This document shows positions 8,473-16,303 of a DNA stretch of 64,000 nucleotides, piece after piece. The DNA comes from UBA1422 sp041752735 (GTDB lineage Bacteria; Bacillota; Clostridia; Peptostreptococcales; Anaerovoracaceae): NCBI GenBank assembly GCA_041752735.1, contig JBGSVW010000044.1, positions 11,724 through 75,723 of the forward strand. The letters are read 5' to 3'. Position 1 is the stretch's first letter. The number at the start of each line of letters is the position of its first letter. The position numbers and the translations under genes are program-made. Under the pieces are notes generated by a model. It did no database searches and was not told the origin of the DNA. It saw nothing but the letters and a program-made list of their open reading frames with translations.

Positions 8473-9453
8473 ATGATTGAATACACAAGCAAAGTGACTC
8501 ACCGTGAACTCAAGGGGATTAATGGGTTTTTTATGTTATTTACCATCATCATACTGGAGGCACTACTTATTACACTTTTCTTCGTTGGCATTACCAATTA
8601 CAATCTGCCTGTCGGATTGATTGGTGGTCTCTTCGGCTGGGGCATTGTGCCCTTCCTTTTTGCCGGATTTAAGGTAATTCATCCCAATGAAGCGGCAGTC
8701 TATACGGTCTTTGGTAACTACTCAGGCACCCTTTCAGAACCTGGGTTTTATTGGATCAACCCCTTCTCCGTTTCCATGAATCCTACAGCTCAACCCATGG
8801 CACTGGTCATGATGGAAACCGGTGAAAAGAAAAAAGGTGGCACCGAGAGTAAGCCAACCGTAAGCAAGAAAATTTCACTGAAAGCCACAACCCTGAACAA
8901 CGAAAAGCAGAAGGTCAACGACAGTGACGGTAACCCCATTGAAATCGGTGTGGTTGTCATCTGGCGTGTGGTAAATCCAACGAAAGCTGCATTTGATGTG
9001 GATAACTACAAAACTTATGTTTCCATTCAATGTGACGCATCCATCCGAGAAATTGCAAGGCAGTATCCTTATGACATTTCCGAGCACGGCGATGAAAAAT
9101 CCCTGCGTGGCAGCTCTCAGGAAGTAGCTGAAGAATTACAAAGGATCCTTCAGTCCCGCGCAGAAATGGCCGGTCTTGAGATTATGGAAGCAAAAATTAC
9201 CCACCTGGCTTATGCTCCCGAAATCGCTGCTGCTATGCTTCAGCGTCAGCAAGCCACCGCCATCATTGCAGCCAGACAGAAAATCGTTGAAGGTGCTGTG
9301 GGCATGGTGGAAATGGCTCTTAAAAAATTGGCCGACAATGGAACTGTCAATTTAGACGAAGAGAGAAAGGCTGCCATGGTATCCAATCTATTGGTTGTGC
9401 TTTGCGGCAACAGGGATGCACAGCCCATCGTAAACAGCGGCAGCATCTATTAG
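8473..9453 (+). CDS. SPFH/prohibitin-domain membrane protein
   Basis: This 326-residue protein has two hydrophobic segments near the N-terminus (about residues 17-40 and 46-65), then an SPFH domain beginning near FKVIHPNEAAVYTVFGNYSGT and running to about 250 with the typical LQRILQSRAEMAGLEI stretch. SPFH proteins make large ring or raft-like assemblies at the membrane; the precise job here is unknown. The start is fixed by AAGGAGGT. It is co-transcribed with a ribbon-helix-helix gene 10 bp downstream, a pairing I recall from other Firmicutes. A segment rich in Lys, Gly and Thr (about 120-135) interrupts the domain. Confidence 0.85.
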   Translation: MIEYTSKVTHRELKGINGFFMLFTIIILEALLITLFFVGITNYNLPVGLIGGLFGWGIVPFLFAGFKVIHPNEAAVYTVFGNYSGTLSEPGFYWINPFSVSMNPTAQPMALVMMETGEKKKGGTESKPTVSKKISLKATTLNNEKQKVNDSDGNPIEIGVVVIWRVVNPTKAAFDVDNYKTYVSIQCDASIREIARQYPYDISEHGDEKSLRGSSQEVAEELQRILQSRAEMAGLEIMEAKITHLAYAPEIAAAMLQRQQATAIIAARQKIVEGAVGMVEMALKKLADNGTVNLDEERKAAMVSNLLVVLCGNRDAQPIVNSGSIY

Positions 9454-9463
9454 GAGATTCGCT

Positions 9464-9661
9464 ATGAGTGAAAAGGCCGAAACCCGTGACAAAAAGCAAT
9501 TACTGCTGAGACTATCTCCGGAACTCTGGGAAAAAATCAACCAGTGGTCCGAGGAAGAATTCCGCTCGGTCAACGGCCAAATCGAGTATATGCTCTCGGA
9601 GGCCGTGAAGAAGAAGTATGGCAAGGGTCGCAAAACCAAGGACGCCGGTACGACTACATAA
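9464..9661 (+). CDS. Ribbon-helix-helix (Arc/MetJ-like) protein
   Basis: A 65-residue basic protein. The segment QLLLRLSPELWEKINQW followed by SVNGQIEYMLSEAV matches the beta-strand/helix/helix pattern of Arc-type DNA-binding domains, followed by a Lys/Arg-rich tail. AGGAG lies before the ATG. It is the second gene of the SPFH operon. It could autoregulate through the palindrome at 8432-8447 or bind nucleic acid near the membrane; neither is shown. Confidence 0.75.
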   Translation: MSEKAETRDKKQLLLRLSPELWEKINQWSEEEFRSVNGQIEYMLSEAVKKKYGKGRKTKDAGTTT

Positions 9662-9710
9662 TAAAAATTTTGAGTACTAAATACTATAGTCGTTTAGTGC
9701 ACATCTAAGA

Positions 9711-9747
9711 AAAGGCTTACTCCTTGAAGAGTAAGCCTTTTTATTTT
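9711..9747 (+). terminator. Terminator of the SPFH-RHH operon
   Basis: A 12-bp perfect stem AAAGGCTTACTC / GAGTAAGCCTTT with a 6-nt loop is followed by TTATTTTTT. Confidence 0.95.
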
Positions 9748-9798
9748 TTGCATAATAATTGTCTAAAACCATCAATGCACGCTCCAGCCACAAGTTAG

Positions 9799-9864
9799 TT
9801 AACATAAACTTAATGTAACTTTAACGAAATGGTGGTTTAGCCTGTTCGCGAATTCAAGTAAACT
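9799..9864 (+). promoter_or_regulatory. PhoP box and promoter of the EAL-GGDEF gene
   Basis: Three hexamers TTAACA (9799), TTAATG (9810) and TTAACG (9821) are spaced exactly 11 bp apart, the layout of Bacillus-type PhoP-binding boxes. A -10-like TAAACT lies at 9859-9864 within AAGTAAACTA, and there is no good -35, as expected for an activated promoter. The same decamer with one change lies at the same distance behind the ppx box. Confidence 0.65.
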
Positions 9865-9955
9865 AACTTCGTACAGCTTGGATGACGCCAAGCTTCCCAC
9901 GCATCAGCGAGGGAATCATACGGAGGCGTTCCCTTCATTACAAAGGTGGTTTGAA

Positions 9956-11692
9956 TTGAATAAGGAACTGTTTATTAATGAAGTCTTACAAAACGAAGCA
10001 ATAAATACGGTCTTTCAGCCTATCATTTCTCTAGAAAATGGGCAAGTTTTAGGATACGAAGCGCTGAGTCGGCTTTCAATCCCCACAAGCGGCATAACAA
10101 CGGAAACGTTATTTCAAATTGCACACCAACAAAACCGACTTTGGGAATTGGAAAAACTATGCCGCGCAAAAGCACTTGAAAATGCATCATTACAATCCCT
10201 GCAAAGTATTCTCTTTTTAAACGTAGATGCGAGTACCCTCCACGATCCAAAATTTCGTTCGGGATTTACAGTTAAAAAATTGAGGGAATACGGAATAATT
10301 GCAAATCGCATTGTCATCGAGTTGACGGAGCAAAGAGCCATCATAGATATGGCCAGCTTTGTCTCCACTGTCCAACATTATCAAGCTCAAGGGTTCCAGA
10401 TTGCTATCGACGATTTTGGTTCCGGTTATTCTGGGCTGAATCGTGTTTGCGAACTTAATCCGGGGTTTCTCAAGATAGATATGAATCTTATAAGGGACAT
10501 CCACAAAGACCGGCTTAAGAGAGCTGCCGTAAGTTCTACCGTCGAATTTTGTCATAAATCCAGTATCCAAGTTATCGCAGAGGGGATTGAATGTGAAGAG
10601 GAGTTGAAAGCTGTTATTCAGCTGGGCGTCGACTTTGCTCAGGGGTACCATCTTTGTAGACCAAGTCCCGCTTTTTCGGTGCTTCGATCTGACTGTGTCC
10701 AACAGATTATTGATTTATCTCAACGGACACAATTGCATTATCAACGCTCTGTTTTCAGCAGCATTGGAGATTTGGGAACCAAAAGCCAGACTGCACAATA
10801 TGATTCACCTTCTCTCCCTCTATTTGACTTGATGAAAAGCAACTCGGAGTTATCAGAGTATTTTGTTCTGAATGAGCAAGAACATATCTGTGGCATATTG
10901 CCCAGGCAGCACATTTTTGAAAAGTTTGGGGGTCAATATGGATTCATATTGAGCAAACGAATGAATGCAGGTGACATCATGGTCACTGACGTACTTACGG
11001 TTGATGAAAAAACCCCTGTTGAACAAGTATCCAAGATTGCCATGCAACGTACCCTGGACCGAGTCTACGACTCAATCGCAGTAACGAGGCAGGGTAAATA
11101 CCTTTGCACCGTTTCTGTCAGGGAACTGCTTCTGATCTCGATTCATCTCCAGTTGCAGCGTGCAACAGATGTAAATCCACTCACTTGTTTACCGGGCAAC
11201 CACGAAATCCAGAAGGTGATTGAGTCTGTTTTTCTAAACACCAATCCTTGGTCCATTATTTATCTTGATCTTGACAATTTCAAAGCATATAACGACGCTT
11301 TTGGGTTTCCCAACGGAGACTCCATGCTCAAGGCCTTGGCTGATTCGATGCGACATAATGTGAACGATGACGACTTTCTTGGGCATATCGGTGGAGATGA
11401 TTTTGTAATCATCACGAGCTATCATGACGTCACACGGCTGTGCGAAAGCATCCAGCAAGAGTTTTTTAGAATGGCAGAACCACTTTATCCCAGCAAGGAC
11501 TGGGAGAACGGGTTTTTTACTTCACAAGATCGAAATGGATTCAAACAGGATTTCCCACTTGCTTCCTTATCAATCGCAGTGGTAACCAACCGTATCACCA
11601 CGCCAACAACCATAGACGCACTTTCTATTCTCATCGCTCAAACAAAAAAGGAATCAAAAATGCGCCAAGGTGGCGCAATTGTAATAAAGTGA
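9956..11692 (+). CDS. EAL-CBS-GGDEF c-di-GMP signalling protein
   Basis: The EAL phosphodiesterase domain comes first, with intact YEALSRL, IELTEQ, DDFGSGYSGL and AEGIE motifs, so c-di-GMP hydrolysis is likely. A CBS-pair-like middle region follows (MNAGDIMVTDVLTVDEKTP, then a second copy). The C-terminal GGDEF domain has GGDDF for the signature and a good LDLDNFKAYND segment; cyclase activity is doubtful. I chose the TTG at 9956: AAAGGTGG lies 6 nt before it and the promoter at 9859 leaves a normal leader. An ATG at 9878 in the same frame (604 residues) has no ribosome site and would leave almost no leader. It is a single-gene unit convergent with the glycosyltransferase operon. Confidence 0.88.
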   Translation: MNKELFINEVLQNEAINTVFQPIISLENGQVLGYEALSRLSIPTSGITTETLFQIAHQQNRLWELEKLCRAKALENASLQSLQSILFLNVDASTLHDPKFRSGFTVKKLREYGIIANRIVIELTEQRAIIDMASFVSTVQHYQAQGFQIAIDDFGSGYSGLNRVCELNPGFLKIDMNLIRDIHKDRLKRAAVSSTVEFCHKSSIQVIAEGIECEEELKAVIQLGVDFAQGYHLCRPSPAFSVLRSDCVQQIIDLSQRTQLHYQRSVFSSIGDLGTKSQTAQYDSPSLPLFDLMKSNSELSEYFVLNEQEHICGILPRQHIFEKFGGQYGFILSKRMNAGDIMVTDVLTVDEKTPVEQVSKIAMQRTLDRVYDSIAVTRQGKYLCTVSVRELLLISIHLQLQRATDVNPLTCLPGNHEIQKVIESVFLNTNPWSIIYLDLDNFKAYNDAFGFPNGDSMLKALADSMRHNVNDDDFLGHIGGDDFVIITSYHDVTRLCESIQQEFFRMAEPLYPSKDWENGFFTSQDRNGFKQDFPLASLSIAVVTNRITTPTTIDALSILIAQTKKESKMRQGGAIVIK

Positions 11693-11745
11693 TTTAAGTG
11701 TTCTGCTGTAAAAATCTCTACTCTTGCTCACAACAGCATCGACGA

Positions 11746-12756
11746 TTATATACTACCAATTAAATTCATCTGGTTGTATATACATATAAGTCTGCTCCCC
11801 ACTGATTTTAAATCTCGTTCTACTGCAATCTTATGGCCATTGTTTGTCAAGTTGGGAAGTTCCATATTTAATATCTCAATAATCTTCCGCTTGAAAGCGG
11901 TCAGGCTGTTCCCCTTATAAACTGTTTCCCCCTCCTCCAGCCAGCTGGCATAGATTGGGATATCACGGATTAGTATTGGTATACGTGCAGCCAATGCTTC
12001 CAATACTACAATACCTTCCGTCTCTTCATGGGTTAAAAACAGGAATAAATCACTACCACAATACGCATCCTTAAGATGATTTTTATCCACGTAACCGGGG
12101 AAATGAAGATTTGGCGGGGCGTTTTCCAGTGCCAATCTGATTTTTTTTGGCACAATGCTTAAGTTGGTATGACCAAACCAATAAAATTGATATTGAGGCA
12201 ATTGCCTAGCCAATTCCACAAAATCCATAATTCCTTTGCGCTCGATATAATGGCCGACCGAAATGACCATCTGTTGACCATCAGCGACATTGTATTTTTC
12301 ACGAAACCGCCGTCGAGACACTGGATCTTTTTCAAAAAAACTTGTGTCTATTCCATTGGAAAGCACACGAATTGAGGGATGCAAACCATATTGATCCAGC
12401 AATCCTTTTGAATATTCAGTAGGCGTTATGATGACATCGCTGTTATTATAGCAATACGTAATCCACTTTTTGAACAGTGGCGCAAAGAAATTAGAGCCAA
12501 TAAAGGAATTCTTGAAGTCCTCCATGGTTGTATGGGCATAGAAGATTACTTTCTTTCCTCTCATTTTCGCCCATTTACTGACAATCAGCGAATCCGGAAA
12601 AATCGTATTTAGATGAACCACGTCAAAATCATCTCTCAGATTAGTGGTATAAAACACGCGCTGTTCTTTCAACGTTGCTGCTTGATGACGTATTGCCTCG
12701 CCAACTCCACTTTTGCTAACAATTTTTAAGAGACCGGAATACAATAAAACTTTCAT
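11746..12756 (-). CDS. GT4-type glycosyltransferase
   Basis: A 336-residue retaining GT-B glycosyltransferase. Visible are the N-terminal acceptor domain (SKSGVGEAIRHQ), a donor-domain hinge (VISVGHYIERKG) and the E-x7-E motif in EETEGIVVLEALA. It is the last gene of the operon that starts with the PAP2 phosphatase. By context it may add a second sugar to a glycolipid begun by the other glycosyltransferase; a role in envelope glycan or teichoic acid is the alternative. The start at 12756 has AGGAGA just before it; a longer reading to 12843 runs into the VTT gene. Confidence 0.85.
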   Translation of the reverse strand: MKVLLYSGLLKIVSKSGVGEAIRHQAATLKEQRVFYTTNLRDDFDVVHLNTIFPDSLIVSKWAKMRGKKVIFYAHTTMEDFKNSFIGSNFFAPLFKKWITYCYNNSDVIITPTEYSKGLLDQYGLHPSIRVLSNGIDTSFFEKDPVSRRRFREKYNVADGQQMVISVGHYIERKGIMDFVELARQLPQYQFYWFGHTNLSIVPKKIRLALENAPPNLHFPGYVDKNHLKDAYCGSDLFLFLTHEETEGIVVLEALAARIPILIRDIPIYASWLEEGETVYKGNSLTAFKRKIIEILNMELPNLTNNGHKIAVERDLKSVGSRLICIYNQMNLIGSI

Positions 12757-12781
12757 AAAATCTCCTACACGAATTGAGTCG

Positions 12782-13378
12782 TTAACTAAATAGTAACAGA
12801 ATATACTGAAGCATAAATGCAAGTCCATAGGTATAGGCTGCAATCGCTATGGGCTTACCAAGCACAATGATGGTTGAGAATCTTAATAAAGTCATTTTCG
12901 TTGTGCCAGCCAAATAGCATAAGAAATCATCCGGTGCAATCGGCATGAAAATTGCCAGGGTGAAAAGTCTTGGGAACATTTTACTCTCCGCCCATTTCAT
13001 ATACTTCTTTTGCATTTTTTCACTGAATAACGCCAGAATAACTGGAGTACCTAAGTGTCTTGCAATTAGAAAAACAAGAATCGACCCGATACATATCCCA
13101 ATATAATTGTATAAAAAGCCGGTCCATGGGCCGAAGATTAACACACCTGCAAGAAGTCCCAATCCGCCGGGAATAATGGGAAAAACAACCTGAATAGCCT
13201 GAAAAATTATGAAAACCACAAATGCCAAAATACCGAATCTTGCCAGAAACTCTTCCAATGCGGTTTGGGATGTAAACAAATGGGCATCAATCCCATACCC
13301 AATAAACCCAATGGTGATTGCTGCAAGAAACGCCATAGCAATATTTTTCGCTAGTTTAATTTTTTGTTTGTCTATCAT
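12782..13378 (-). CDS. VTT/DedA-like (TVP38/TMEM64 family) membrane protein
   Basis: A 198-residue integral membrane protein with about five hydrophobic segments. It has the family's glycine/proline-rich core (FPIIPGGLGLLAGVLIFGPWTG) and the re-entrant segment ending FMPIAPDDFLCYLAGTTKM. The VTT superfamily includes lipid scramblases and undecaprenyl-phosphate carriers, so a role in flipping a lipid or glycolipid fits its place between two glycosyltransferases. AAGGTGAT precedes the chosen start, 4 bp after the upstream stop. The substrate is unknown. Confidence 0.85.
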   Translation of the reverse strand: MIDKQKIKLAKNIAMAFLAAITIGFIGYGIDAHLFTSQTALEEFLARFGILAFVVFIIFQAIQVVFPIIPGGLGLLAGVLIFGPWTGFLYNYIGICIGSILVFLIARHLGTPVILALFSEKMQKKYMKWAESKMFPRLFTLAIFMPIAPDDFLCYLAGTTKMTLLRFSTIIVLGKPIAIAAYTYGLAFMLQYILLLFS

Positions 13379-13382
13379 ATAA

Positions 13383-14582
13383 TCACCTTGCGTATTCCAT
13401 GAGTGGCGTACTTGGTAAGGAATGCTGCTTCCGATATATTTGGATTGCTTCCAGGTAAATTTCATCCACCTTCTTCGCAAACGTTCTGGATGAATACTCC
13501 ATTCTTGCCATATTTATAGCATTGCTGCTTAATCTATGATATTCCTCTCCATTTTGTAAAATGAATCCTAGTCGATCACGGAACTGCTCAAATGACTCAT
13601 ACTGCCATCCGTTTTCCCCGTCATAGATTACGTTGTCCAGACATGAATCTTTTCTGCACAATGCTGGAAGACCATTTGCCAATGCTTCAAAATAGGTTAG
13701 TCCTTGAGTTTCACTGTTTGAAGCGCTCACAAAAACATCTCCAGCGTTATAATATTGATTCACTTTCTCATGGGGAATCATTCCAACAAAAATAACTCGA
13801 TCTGCAATCCCAAGAATCTCAGTGCACTTTTCCAATTTCTGTCGGTGTGGACCATCGCCAACTATCAGCAACTTTAAATCGGAGCGATTCAATTTTGAAA
13901 AGTAATATATAATCTCTTCGATGTTTTTTTCTTTTGCCAAGCGTCCAACAGTAATCAATGTTTTTGTGGTGTCGCTAATTCCGATTTTATTTCTTAGGAA
14001 GTGTCTTTTTAATTGTTTTGTCGACTCCACGTTTCTGTTTATACGAATCCCGGTGGGTACTACTTTGATTTCTTTTGTAACCCCATATTCTTCAAGAAGT
14101 TTTCGTACTTTCTCTGTTGGTGCAATGACGCATGATGTGTGTTTTAACGTGGAGGTTGTAAAAAGCGATGCCATGTTTTTACCCCATTTTTCAACTGGAG
14201 AAAAATAGTGAGTATAGTTTTCATATACGGTATGGTAGGTGTGCACAATCGGTATATGAAGCCGCTTTGAAATATATCGAGCTAATAGGAATGTGCTAAA
14301 CTCACTTTGAGAATGAATCACATCTGGACTCCATCGGATGATTTCTTTAATGTATTTATTTGCTACTGGAATTGCGACCCTTGCCTTGGGATAAATTATT
14401 CCTGCTCCAAAGGAGCCAATCGATATAACACCGTCCTTTTCAAAGGATTGTTGTGCATTGGACAACGTGAGTAATTTTACTTCATGACCGAGCTTGCTCA
14501 ATTCTTCTTTTAAATTGTTTACAGAAATCACTACGCCGTTAATTGCTGGTAGATTCCATTCGGTTGTGATTAATATTTTCAT
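13383..14582 (-). CDS. GT4 glycosyltransferase, diacylglycerol-glucosyltransferase-like
   Basis: A 399-residue GT-B protein with an N-terminus (TTEWNLPAINGVVISVNNL) typical of the lipid glycosyltransferase branch of GT4, a donor-site VGRLAKEKNIEE and the E-x7-E motif in SETQGLTYFEALANG. Many Firmicute members with this layout make alpha-glucosyl-diacylglycerol. With a PAP2 phosphatase upstream and a PhoP box over the operon, conversion of phospholipid to glycolipid when phosphate is short is the best reading; this is inference. AGGTG lies before the ATG at 14582, 13 bp after the PAP2 stop. Confidence 0.85.
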   Translation of the reverse strand: MKILITTEWNLPAINGVVISVNNLKEELSKLGHEVKLLTLSNAQQSFEKDGVISIGSFGAGIIYPKARVAIPVANKYIKEIIRWSPDVIHSQSEFSTFLLARYISKRLHIPIVHTYHTVYENYTHYFSPVEKWGKNMASLFTTSTLKHTSCVIAPTEKVRKLLEEYGVTKEIKVVPTGIRINRNVESTKQLKRHFLRNKIGISDTTKTLITVGRLAKEKNIEEIIYYFSKLNRSDLKLLIVGDGPHRQKLEKCTEILGIADRVIFVGMIPHEKVNQYYNAGDVFVSASNSETQGLTYFEALANGLPALCRKDSCLDNVIYDGENGWQYESFEQFRDRLGFILQNGEEYHRLSSNAINMARMEYSSRTFAKKVDEIYLEAIQIYRKQHSLPSTPLMEYAR

Positions 14583-14595
14583 TGAAGCACCTTTA

Positions 14596-15129
14596 TTATA
14601 TTTGTAAAACAAGAAGTCCAGTCATGCCCCCAATTAGAGCACCCACCAAGACATCAGTAGGATAATGGACTCCTAAATAAATTCGGGATAAGCCCACTAA
14701 CCCAGAAATACCCATGAGGAGAGGAAGTAGCTCTGGGAAAAGTGAGCATAAGGAGATTGCCACAGTCACAGTTGCTGCCGTGTGGCCGGAGGGAAACGAA
14801 TAGTCGTGGAGATTAATCTTGAATTGGTGTACTTGTGTTAACGCGTCATAAGGTCGAGGTCTTTCAGTTAGCCGTTTGATAATATGTATTAAGCTGTGGC
14901 TAATCGCCAGCCCTATGGCAGTTTGAACGCCAAGGTTATTCCACCAGCTTAGTTCGGGTTGAAAATCTATGATTAATATCGACAAAGTGCATATCACCGT
15001 GGATTGTGTACTACCCAGGTTTGTAACCCATGGAAATAGCCGATCCAATAATGAGCATTTAATACGATCGTGTACCATCCAGAAAAACATCTGATCCCAG
15101 TATAAAAACAATTCAAAGGTTTTATTCAT
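14596..15129 (-). CDS. PAP2-family membrane phosphatase
   Basis: A 177-residue membrane protein carrying all three PAP2 signatures: KRLTERPRP (K-x6-RP), PSGHT, and SRIYLGVHYPTD (SR-x5-H-x3-D). Enzymes of this family dephosphorylate phosphatidate, phosphatidylglycerol-phosphate or undecaprenyl diphosphate on the outer membrane face. As first gene of an operon with glycosyltransferases and a PhoP box it may supply diacylglycerol or free undecaprenyl phosphate. AAGGA precedes the start. Confidence 0.88.
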   Translation of the reverse strand: MNKTFELFLYWDQMFFWMVHDRIKCSLLDRLFPWVTNLGSTQSTVICTLSILIIDFQPELSWWNNLGVQTAIGLAISHSLIHIIKRLTERPRPYDALTQVHQFKINLHDYSFPSGHTAATVTVAISLCSLFPELLPLLMGISGLVGLSRIYLGVHYPTDVLVGALIGGMTGLLVLQI

Positions 15130-15163
15130 ATTGCATCCTTTCTAAATATCATCTTGCAAGTTC

Positions 15164-15217
15164 AGTATATCCTCTTATTGTTAAGTACATGTTATCAACG
15201 TGGAAAAGTTGTGTTAA
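15164..15217 (-). promoter_or_regulatory. PhoP box and promoter of the PAP2-glycosyltransferase operon
   Basis: On the minus strand four hexamers in exact 11-bp steps read TTAACA (15217-15212), TTTCCA (15206-15201), ATAACA (15195-15190) and TTAACA (15184-15179). A -10-like TATACT lies at 15169-15164, nine bases after the last repeat, leaving a leader of about 28 nt before the PAP2 start. This matches the four-repeat PhoP box layout of Bacillus. Confidence 0.7.
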
Positions 15218-15282
15218 TTGTTGGCGTCATGGGTGATGTCTTTTGCTCTATTAATGAAGAAAGCAATAAATTACGCTACTAT

Positions 15283-15348
15283 TTAACGAAATCTTAACCT
15301 CCTATTAACAATTCTTTGATTTCAACATCCCAATATAAAAAGTAGACT
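15283..15348 (+). promoter_or_regulatory. PhoP box and promoter of ppx-ppk
   Basis: TTAACG (15283), TTAACC (15294) and TTAACA (15305) are spaced exactly 11 bp apart, with a weaker TTGATT at 15316. Candidate -10 boxes are TATAAA (15334) and TAGACT (15343, inside AAGTAGACTA). The latter sits at the same distance from the third repeat as its near-twin in front of the EAL-GGDEF gene. Confidence 0.7.
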
Positions 15349-15399
15349 ATGTTCACAGTTGGTCATAAGACCAGCTAATTATGAAAGGGAAAATACAAT

Positions 15400-16299
15400 A
15401 TGTATGGTGTAATTGATATAGGTTCCAACACAATGCGATTATCTATCTATAAGCGGAACGAACAGGATCTAACATTGATGTTTCATAAGAAAAATGCCGC
15501 AGGGCTTGCTGGTTACATAGATGCCAAAGGTTGTCTCACAGATGATGGAATTAACAAAGCGGTGGATGTCCTTCAAGGTTTTTCTCAACTAATCGAAAAC
15601 ATTGGGCTGAAGAATGTCTATGCTTTTGCGACAGCCTCTCTACGCAACGTTGCAAATTCAGTGTCGGCAACCCACGAGATTTCTTCCAAGTCCGGTATTG
15701 AGATAGAAGTTCTTTCAGGAGAGCAGGAAGGCATCTATGATTTTATTGGGGCGACCCGGTATATGTCATTAGACCAAGGGCTCATGGTTGATATTGGCGG
15801 AGGTAGTACAGAATTGGTTTCGTATTATGAGGGGAAAACCAACCGTGCCCTATCTCTTCCAATTGGATCATTAAATCTATATCTGAAACATGTCAATGAT
15901 ATCCTCCCATCTCGGTCAGAGTTGGCGAACATCACTCAAAATGTTGAAAATCAATTGGATATGGTCCATCTATCCCAACCACATTCAATCATCTGTGGCA
16001 TAGGTGGCACCGTACGCAACCTCTGCAAATTAAACAATCAGGTTTTCCGATTGAATCCATCCAACCGGACGATCAACACTGAAAATTTGAGAACACTATT
16101 GATTGGTTTTTCCGAAGACAGGAAGCTGGCGCAGCGCAATATTATCAAAGTGGCTCCGGATCGTATCCATACCATGATTCCCGGCATGGTGATTCTTGAC
16201 AGAATAGCCGACAGAATCGGTTGTGAATCGATTCATGTCAGCGAACAAGGCATTCGCGAGGGATATCTTTACTACAAACTCTTTAACGGAGGGAAATAA
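15400..16299 (+). CDS. ppx: Exopolyphosphatase, Ppx/GppA family
   Basis: A 299-residue protein of the ASKHA fold that removes terminal phosphates from polyphosphate (or pppGpp). Seen are the phosphate-1 motif (GVIDIGSNTMRLSIY), the ATASLRN segment, the phosphate-2 motif (MVDIGGGSTEL) and a GGTVRNL segment. It is the short form without the C-terminal HD domain of E. coli Ppx. AAAGGGA precedes the start. The polyphosphate kinase gene follows after 4 bp, so synthesis and breakdown of polyphosphate are co-transcribed behind a PhoP box. Confidence 0.9.
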   Translation: MYGVIDIGSNTMRLSIYKRNEQDLTLMFHKKNAAGLAGYIDAKGCLTDDGINKAVDVLQGFSQLIENIGLKNVYAFATASLRNVANSVSATHEISSKSGIEIEVLSGEQEGIYDFIGATRYMSLDQGLMVDIGGGSTELVSYYEGKTNRALSLPIGSLNLYLKHVNDILPSRSELANITQNVENQLDMVHLSQPHSIICGIGGTVRNLCKLNNQVFRLNPSNRTINTENLRTLLIGFSEDRKLAQRNIIKVAPDRIHTMIPGMVILDRIADRIGCESIHVSEQGIREGYLYYKLFNGGK

Positions 16300-16303
16300 C
16301 CCG

